From Bacilli bacterium (GTDB taxonomy: Bacteria; Bacillota_I; Bacilli_A; RF39; UBA660), in assembly GCA_017934595.1 (NCBI GenBank), contig JAGBJG010000009.1, positions 188,839 to 252,838 on the forward strand: DNA of 64,000 nt, in the 5' to 3' direction. The position numbers and the translations under genes were made by a program. The notes below the pieces were generated by a model. The model was not told where the DNA came from and did no database searches. It saw only the letters and a list, made by a program, of their open reading frames with translations. This document shows positions 59,022-64,000 of the stretch, one piece after another (position 1 is the first letter of the stretch; the number at the start of each line of letters is the position of its first letter).

Positions 59022-59819
59022 TTATTCGTGATTCATATTTATAGGATTATTTCTAGATTTAATTAATATCTTATAATTATTAGGATCAACATTTACATTA
59101 CGGGTTGCGTAATTATATAATTCATCTATTATTTTCATTTTTTCTTCAGTTGTGCCATTAATAGTAGCTGCTTTAAAATACATATTTATAAACTTTTCAT
59201 CTGGAATATCACTTTTACAATAAGATTCTCTATATGATTTATCAGTGTATAATTTGAAAGATTTATTAAATGGTATATTTGCGCAACCACATATTCTAGA
59301 ATAGAATTTTCTAATTTTTTCTATAACTAAATAATAATTAAAGTTAAACTCTGGCATATTAGATTCAGCCATTAATCTTAATTTTTCCATTCTATTATCT
59401 ATTATAACAGCCATTTCTTTTGCGTCATCGCCTGATAATGGAGGTAATGATTGGCTATATTTTTTTAATATATACTTTTGTAAATCATGTATTCTGTCAT
59501 AACTATCAAATATTATTTTGCCATGGCCAATAATCGATAAATAAGCATTTTCATTAGTTAAGAAATCTTTTTCAATTGATAAATAAATATCAGAAATAGG
59601 TTTTTCAAAATATTCAATTTTAAATCCGTCAACAGTAGAAACGCCACGATATATATTTGAATCGTTATAATTTTTTATGATATGCAAATCTATATCAGAT
59701 TTTTTATTATTATAACCAGTTATATAGCTGCCATAGATAACTATACCTATAACATGTGAATTAGATAAATAATTCATTTCATTGATAAACTTTTCAACAG
59801 CCATTTGAAATTTTTCCAT
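59022..59819 (-). CDS. Nucleotidyltransferase-domain protein
   Basis: 265 residues. The pol-beta-type NTase motif is complete: IYG30-S31-YITGYNNKKSD42-I-D44-L, with a further acidic strand FKIEYFEKP (E near 70). The C-terminal half is helical (about 125-260). The layout resembles aminoglycoside nucleotidyltransferases (AadA/ANT-like), but also stand-alone NTases of unknown target. ATG 59819 is used as TTGGTGAT precedes it. It is separated from the nuclease-like gene by a terminator, so a MNT/HEPN-like pairing is not supported. Confidence 0.8.
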   Translation of the reverse strand: MEKFQMAVEKFINEMNYLSNSHVIGIVIYGSYITGYNNKKSDIDLHIIKNYNDSNIYRGVSTVDGFKIEYFEKPISDIYLSIEKDFLTNENAYLSIIGHGKIIFDSYDRIHDLQKYILKKYSQSLPPLSGDDAKEMAVIIDNRMEKLRLMAESNMPEFNFNYYLVIEKIRKFYSRICGCANIPFNKSFKLYTDKSYRESYCKSDIPDEKFINMYFKAATINGTTEEKMKIIDELYNYATRNVNVDPNNYKILIKSRNNPINMNHE

Positions 59820-59861
59820 ATTAATCACCAACTAATGTTTATTATTATACCACATATACAT

Positions 59862-59886
59862 AAAAAACTACACTATGTGTAGTTTT
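59862..59886 (-). terminator. Terminator of the HD-domain gene
   Basis: On the minus strand, stem AAAACTACAC/GTGTAGTTTT with an ATA loop and T residues. Confidence 0.85.
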
Positions 59887-61147
59887 ATGCTCTTTTTCTT
59901 GCTGATTCTTCTTCAAAACTTTCTATATCTCCACCTGCCATATATAGGCTATACATTTGAATTTCATCTCCAATTACTTGTTTGATAACTGTATCAGTAG
60001 TCTTTCTTAAGTCTACATATTTTTTATCAGGTATAGTAAGTAAAATTGGTTTTGAATAATTTATAGGGTCAGCAAAGTTTACTTCTACAACTGCATAACC
60101 ACTAATAGAACCTTCTAATAATACTTTAGTACCTTTAGGGTATAATGGAATAGTTTCTATAAAGTCTTTTAAAAGTTCTTTATTAAATCTATTTTCAAGA
60201 AATAACTTAAATAAATCATATTGAACTTTTTCTAATGAAACTTTATCTTTAAGGTTTTCCATCATATATTCATCAAAACGACTACATATATTAATCATTT
60301 TAGCACCCATGATGTGACTTGCATTAGAACTTATTAAATTTTGTTGCATTTTAAGTGGACCAAGTCCAGCTTCATCTTCACTACTTACTAAAATCATAGC
60401 TTTAACACTTGATCTAGTTTTTAAAGCATCTATTTCATTGGCTATATGATATCCGTAGTATGAAACGAATTTTTCATCATAATTTTCTTGCAAATCGAAG
60501 TATTTATCTTTAGTGATTCCAGGGAAACTATCTCCAAAGAATGAATAACTTTTAATACCTTTTCTTACTTTTTCATCCGCACATAATTTACCTATATCAT
60601 GAAGCAGAGCAGCAATAGCGATATTTTCTAAATCAATTTTTCTTTTTCTTTTACTTTCTTCAGTTAGTGTTTCTATTTTATCTATTTTTTTGTTATATGC
60701 ATTAGCTAAGGCAACAGCATATGTAGCAGTTCTAACGGAATGTTCAGATGGTTCAGTATTCATCTTGTAATCAGTAAGTTTATAAGTGAAGTTAGCATCT
60801 AATAATATGCTGTCAACAATTTTCTTAGCATGTTCTATAACATCTTCAATAGCTTCTTCATCTACTTCTTTAATTCCGTTAATTCCTCTGATAGCTCTTA
60901 CTGAACCCTTAATAACACTTCTGTTAACTGTAGGTATAATGTTATTATCGTATTGATATTTTATTTTTTCTTCTTTAGTAAGATTAACAGTTAACTCATC
61001 TATATTTCGTCTTTTTAATATATCAATATGTCTTTCTGTTAATGTAGTACCAGCTGCTATTAAAGTAGCACCTGCATTATAATCTTTTATGGTCTCAGCT
61101 AACTGCATACCAGGTCTTACCATATCAATATCAAAAATATGCTTCAT
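59885..61147 (-). CDS. HD-GYP-related phosphohydrolase
   Basis: 420 residues. The N-terminal region (about 1-60, DMVRPGMQLAETI, LTERHIDILKRRNID) is the short beta domain common ahead of HD-GYP. The HD domain includes H136 (PSEHSVRTATYAVALA), the motif LLHDIGKL with H183-D184 and K187, but the GYP loop is replaced by YYGYHIANEIDALK, and downstream the family's HHE residues are only partly visible. It could be a c-di-GMP phosphodiesterase with altered specificity. No GGDEF gene in the window. Start ATG 61147 after AAGGTGG. Confidence 0.8.
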   Translation of the reverse strand: MKHIFDIDMVRPGMQLAETIKDYNAGATLIAAGTTLTERHIDILKRRNIDELTVNLTKEEKIKYQYDNNIIPTVNRSVIKGSVRAIRGINGIKEVDEEAIEDVIEHAKKIVDSILLDANFTYKLTDYKMNTEPSEHSVRTATYAVALANAYNKKIDKIETLTEESKRKRKIDLENIAIAALLHDIGKLCADEKVRKGIKSYSFFGDSFPGITKDKYFDLQENYDEKFVSYYGYHIANEIDALKTRSSVKAMILVSSEDEAGLGPLKMQQNLISSNASHIMGAKMINICSRFDEYMMENLKDKVSLEKVQYDLFKLFLENRFNKELLKDFIETIPLYPKGTKVLLEGSISGYAVVEVNFADPINYSKPILLTIPDKKYVDLRKTTDTVIKQVIGDEIQMYSLYMAGGDIESFEEESARKRA

Positions 61148-61229
61148 ACATACCACCTTATCTTAATAAATTATACTATATAATTGCTTATTCAGTCAAT
61201 TAATATAATAGAAAAACATATATTTAATT

Positions 61230-61607
61230 ATGAATGACGTATCAAATAGATTAAAAGAAATTAAAATAGAAAATCATATCTGGATTATATATTTAGGTAT
61301 AATTTTTCTTTCGTATTATTCAAATAGTTTAGAAAAAGATTATTTACTGAATAATAATTACATAAGTAGGGAAAAGTATAGATATATAATGATTATTATA
61401 TTTACTACTTTAGTTTTAATATATTTATATTTCTTAGTTGATTCATATAGTAGTATTAAAAATATTGATATAAACAGTATGAATGAGACAGATAGATTAT
61501 CTTTATTATCATTTATAGGGTCATTATTAGTATTTATAAGTGGGATTATATTTTTATATATAGCTATTAATGATAAAGATATAAATGTGGAACTTGCGTT
61601 TAATTGA
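61230..61607 (+). CDS. Small membrane protein, unknown
   Basis: 125 residues with three likely helices (about 16-31, 50-70, 90-112). MNDVSNRLKEIKIENH is amphipathic. No clear ribosome site is present ahead of the ATG (TTTAATT), so the start or expression level is uncertain. It is followed by a surface protein gene after 52 bases. No family recognised. Confidence 0.6.
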   Translation: MNDVSNRLKEIKIENHIWIIYLGIIFLSYYSNSLEKDYLLNNNYISREKYRYIMIIIFTTLVLIYLYFLVDSYSSIKNIDINSMNETDRLSLLSFIGSLLVFISGIIFLYIAINDKDINVELAFN

Positions 61608-61659
61608 TTTTAAAAAAATAGATAATTATGTTATAATATAGGCGAATTGGAGGCTTTTT

Positions 61660-62967
61660 ATGAAAAAGAAGACATTAATAAGTGTAATTACTGTTATAGT
61701 TTTAGTCTTCGTATCCATTTTAACAGCTAAGATAGTTCATTATAATGTGATGAAAAAGAAAAAGGGTTTATATGAAGAAAAGATATCTTATTTTATAGAC
61801 AATGTTAAAAAATATAAAGAAGATAAAATATCTAAAGATTCTATAATAGTTAAATTAACACTTAAAGATTTAGTAAGTAATAATTATGTTGAAGATTATC
61901 AATATGATCCACTTCATAATGAATTTTTTAAAGATGATTTAACATTTTGTATTATAAATAATAATGGGGAATATGAATATTTAATAGATGATGGTAAAAA
62001 CTGTGGTGAGACAATAATCGAACTTAAAAATACACCAAAAGAAGCTTATAATGATTATTTGTATACACAAGTTGCATATGTAGATTTTTCTAACTTAGAA
62101 GGATTAGAATATTATATTAAATCAACTAGGGATGCAGTAAGTAATACGAATATCAATTATATGTGTAATAAAGGTGATGCACCATCATCATGTAGAGGTA
62201 TTAAAAGTACTAAAACAATTAAAGCTGATTATTGGTACAAAGTATCAGGTGATATTGAAATAACTTATGATGAGCATAGTGATTCAGTATCATTCATATA
62301 TGCTTTAGTAACTGATGATGTTGAATATAAAAATGTTACTAGTGAAACTATTGATAAAATTGATAGAACTAGTCCTGTAGTTGTTTTAGATACACCAGTA
62401 TCATCAACAAATTCTATATCTGTAAAAATTAAAGATATGTTAGATAATGAAACAGGGGTAGCTAGTTCAGTATGTAGATATGGAACTACAGAAGATGAGT
62501 ATAAGACTATATCTATGTCTAATACGAGAGGTAAATTATCTAAGTGTATTATTAACTATAAACTTAAAGATAAAGTATATTATTATCAAGTTTGTGCGAC
62601 TGATGAAGTAGGTAATGTTGGTTGTGCGAAAGGAAATAGTTTAATTGAGAGTGTAAATAGTCCCATAGCTACATATTCAGATAATGAGATTAAGATAGAT
62701 TTTAATAATAAAAAAAATAAGAACTTAACTTATTATATTAAGACTACAAAAGAAGTAATTTTAGAAGATGATACAATTGCTTATTGTGATAAAGGACTAC
62801 TTCCAGATGAATGTATAAAAAATGAAGTAACAAAATTAAAACCAAATATATGGTATCAAGTATCAAGTAAAACAAATCTAAATTATGAAGATGGGGACTT
62901 TATAATTTATGCAGTTATATATTCTGGAGAAGAATACGCGACATCTCAAACAATTGTTATAAAATAA
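61660..62967 (+). CDS. Surface protein with paired cysteine modules
   Basis: 435 residues. N-terminal membrane anchor (about 5-25), then a pilin-like helical segment (about 28-60) with 'LVSNNYVEDYQYDPL' and two cysteines. The outer region has two copies of a module 'YYIKS/T..C...C...WY(K/Q)VS' (about 150-225 and 360-435) that also occurs in the 14594 protein, and a FN3-like middle with VCRYGTTEDEYKTI, shared with the pilin-like protein at 34115, ending YYQVCATDEVGN. The start lacks a prepilin cleavage Gly (MKKKTLISV), so it may be a signal anchor. Likely displayed on the cell surface. Confidence 0.8.
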   Translation: MKKKTLISVITVIVLVFVSILTAKIVHYNVMKKKKGLYEEKISYFIDNVKKYKEDKISKDSIIVKLTLKDLVSNNYVEDYQYDPLHNEFFKDDLTFCIINNNGEYEYLIDDGKNCGETIIELKNTPKEAYNDYLYTQVAYVDFSNLEGLEYYIKSTRDAVSNTNINYMCNKGDAPSSCRGIKSTKTIKADYWYKVSGDIEITYDEHSDSVSFIYALVTDDVEYKNVTSETIDKIDRTSPVVVLDTPVSSTNSISVKIKDMLDNETGVASSVCRYGTTEDEYKTISMSNTRGKLSKCIINYKLKDKVYYYQVCATDEVGNVGCAKGNSLIESVNSPIATYSDNEIKIDFNNKKNKNLTYYIKTTKEVILEDDTIAYCDKGLLPDECIKNEVTKLKPNIWYQVSSKTNLNYEDGDFIIYAVIYSGEEYATSQTIVIK

Positions 62968-62993
62968 TTATTTGATATATAGTAATAAAAATA

Positions 62994-63029
62994 AAAATAG
63001 TATTTTTGTATGCGATACTATTTTTTATT
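62994..63029 (+). terminator. Intrinsic terminator
   Basis: Stem AAAATAGTAT/ATACTATTTT with an eleven-base loop and T residues. Confidence 0.8.
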
Positions 63030-63095
63030 ATATTAAATTATGAAAAAATGAAAAAATGATATTAAAATGCTTACAAAAAAATAAGAATTTCTTAT

Positions 63096-63124
63096 TTGCA
63101 AATAATGTCGAATAAAGATATTAT
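63096..63124 (+). promoter_or_regulatory. Promoter of ssb
   Basis: TTGCAA (63096-63101), 17-base spacer, TATTAT (63119-63124). With a start at 63148 the leader is only about 17 bases. Confidence 0.75.
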
Positions 63125-63147
63125 GTCGGTGAAAGGAGGGGATTAAT

Positions 63148-63477
63148 ATTCTAAATCAAGTTGTCCTAGTAGGACGTATTGTAAGAGATCCTGAGCTATA
63201 TGAAGCAGAAAATGGTAATAAACTTACATATATTACCGTAGCTGTTCCAAGACCATTTAAGAATGTTAATGGTGAATATGATACTGATTTTATATCATGT
63301 TCAGTATGGAAAGGTGTAGCTGAGAATGTATGTGAATATTGTAAAAAGGGTGATTTAGTAGGCGTGCGTGGGCGCATAGAGACATATAAAGATGAAGAAA
63401 ATCATCAAGTTATGGATATCGTAGCTGATAAGATTACTTTTTTACAAACTGGTAAGTCTAAAGAAGCAGAAGCATAA
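63148..63477 (+). CDS. ssb: Single-stranded DNA-binding protein, apparent ATT start
   Basis: 109 residues of the SSB OB-fold: (I/M)LNQVVLVGRIVRDPELYEAENGNKLTYITVAVPRPFKN, DFISCSVWKGVAENV, KKGDLVGVRGRIETY, MDIVADKITFLQTGK. It normally begins M(I/L)N, and here the homologous position is ATT at 63148, 6-8 bases behind a strong AAGGAGGGG. An in-frame TGA lies upstream at 63130-63132 and no ATG, GTG or TTG follows before the conserved core, so AUU initiation (as in infC) is the simplest reading. It lacks the acidic C-terminal tail seen in replicative SSBs (DDDLPF-like), so it may be a short, secondary form. Confidence 0.85.
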   Translation: MLNQVVLVGRIVRDPELYEAENGNKLTYITVAVPRPFKNVNGEYDTDFISCSVWKGVAENVCEYCKKGDLVGVRGRIETYKDEENHQVMDIVADKITFLQTGKSKEAEA

Positions 63478-63488
63478 TCTGCTTTTTT
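63464..63488 (+). terminator. Intrinsic terminator after ssb
   Basis: Stem AAGCAGA/TCTGCTT with a seven-base loop holding the stop codon and six T residues. Confidence 0.8.
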
Positions 63489-63506
63489 AGATTAGAAGGG
63501 AGTAAT

Positions 63507-64000
63507 ATGAATTATTATAATGAGATAAGAAATGAATTAGTAAATAATGAGATGAATAGGAAAGTTAAAAACTATTCGATTAATAGAAGCGATTTAAATA
63601 CATATTATAATGTTGGAAAAATATTAAGTGCAGCTGGTAGTCATTATGGTGAGGGTATAATTAATGAGTATTCAAAAAGATTAACAAACGATTTAGGAAA
63701 AGGTTATAGTAAGAGGAATTTATGGTTAATGTTAAGATTCTATGAGTTCAAAGAAAAAGTGCAGACAGTGTCTGCACAATTATCTTGGTCGCATTATTGT
63801 GAATTACTATCTTTTGAAAATGTTGATAAAATTAATTATTATATAGGATTAACAAAAATAAACAATTTATCAGTTAGACAACTTCGTGATAAAATAAAAT
63901 CTAATGAGTATGAAAGATTACCAGAAGATACAAAAAATAGAATAGTAAGAAAAGAAAAATTAAATGTAGATAGTTTTGTGAAGAATCCGGTTATAATAAA
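63507..64000 (+). CDS. YhcG/DUF1016 N-terminal domain protein, truncated by window end
   Basis: 164 residues visible. NTYYNVGKILSAAGSHYGEGIINEYSKRLTNDLGKGYSKRNLWLMLRFYEF and SAQLSWSHYCELLSFEN are diagnostic of the DUF1016/YhcG N-terminal domain, a predicted PD-(D/E)xK nuclease family often found near defence or mobile genes. The catalytic C-terminal part would lie past the window edge. ATG 63507 follows AGAAGGGAG. It contains a perfect 9-bp-arm palindrome at 63759-63777. Confidence 0.88.
   Translation, partial: MNYYNEIRNELVNNEMNRKVKNYSINRSDLNTYYNVGKILSAAGSHYGEGIINEYSKRLTNDLGKGYSKRNLWLMLRFYEFKEKVQTVSAQLSWSHYCELLSFENVDKINYYIGLTKINNLSVRQLRDKIKSNEYERLPEDTKNRIVRKEKLNVDSFVKNPVII

Noticed and set aside
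58113-59819. Toxin-antitoxin or restriction-modification pair (nuclease-like plus nucleotidyltransferase)
   Set aside because: A terminator and separate ribosome sites lie between the genes, no HEPN or methyltransferase motifs are seen, and sizes do not suit a MNT-HEPN pair.
63156-63377. Minus-strand reading frame opposite ssb
   Set aside because: It is a shadow of the true ssb frame on the plus strand, which has clear SSB homology, promoter and terminator.
1-64000. Mollicutes-type genetic code (TGA = Trp)
   Set aside because: TGA terminates clear genes (tcdA, the gene at 20592, the CmpB-like gene) and Trp positions use TGG, so the standard code applies despite the AT-rich, reduced-looking gene set.
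1-64000. CRISPR arrays, insertion sequences, rRNA operons
   Set aside because: I saw no regularly spaced direct repeats, transposase genes with terminal repeats, or rRNA sequence in the window.

Overview
The window is one continuous, AT-rich (roughly 30% GC) bacterial chromosome segment that is densely packed with genes and uses the standard genetic code (TGA is a stop, for example at the end of tcdA). The gene set points to a low-GC Gram-positive of class Bacilli. It includes the RNA polymerase delta and omega subunits, EzrA and DivIC division proteins, three T-box leaders, and an LCP (LytR-CpsA-Psr) protein. MurE carries a DNPR motif, which suggests meso-diaminopimelate peptidoglycan. The spore proteins CotE, GerQ, YabP and YabQ are all present. 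AT bias, compactness and large prepilin-like surface proteins with Gly-rich or Ig-like modules suggest an uncultured, probably gut-associated lineage (RF39/Erysipelotrichia-like), but this placement is inference.

Layout. 1-5.4 kb: partial secreted-type gene, tcdA, GH25 lysozyme, HU, cca, rbfA. 5.4-9.7 kb: Tyr T-box operon (HAD phosphatase, deoC with a cysteine-rich tail, tyrS), then a TPR protein with a nuclease-like C-terminus. 9.7-14.5 kb: rpsD with a long leader, ezrA, cotE, rpsP-khpA, rpoZ. 14.6-18.7 kb: a 1010-residue prepilin-type adhesin and an NlpC/P60-like enzyme. 18.7-22.1 kb: histidine-free ZnuA-like lipoprotein, yidD, rnc, yebC. 22.2-26.8 kb: accessory-looking block (TetR operon with a palindromic operator, three XRE regulators behind related intergenic modules). 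26.8-31.4 kb: heterodimeric ABC exporter and a GT11 fucosyltransferase. 31.4-38.6 kb: yabP-yabQ-divIC, lemA, gerQ, pduL, pilin-like surface protein, class A PBP, rpoE. 38.6-46 kb: prfA-prmC, a structured RNA followed by a BECR-like nuclease gene, frr, AI-2E permease, Ala T-box operon (nucleotide kinase, cmk, short alaS). 46-54.2 kb: HAD-PlsC fusion, histidine kinase lacking its phosphoacceptor His, murE-mraY, LCP protein. 54.3-64 kb: tRNA-Cys, small membrane genes with pspC, Glu T-box and gltX, tRNA-Gly beside an inverted tRNA fragment and an orphan nuclease-like gene, nucleotidyltransferase, HD-domain protein, surface protein, ssb that seems to start at ATT, and a truncated YhcG-family gene.

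The genes form short operons separated by compact junctions: an intrinsic terminator whose T-tract runs into an extended -10 (TGNTATAAT), then a GGTGAT-type ribosome site. Much of the window serves translation, peptidoglycan synthesis and division. The least ordinary parts are the RNA plus nuclease pair at 40.5-41.1 kb, the tRNA-Gly inverted fragment at 58.1 kb, the metallothionein-like DeoC tail, the shared cysteine-pair modules in surface proteins, and several active-site-deficient 'pseudo' proteins.
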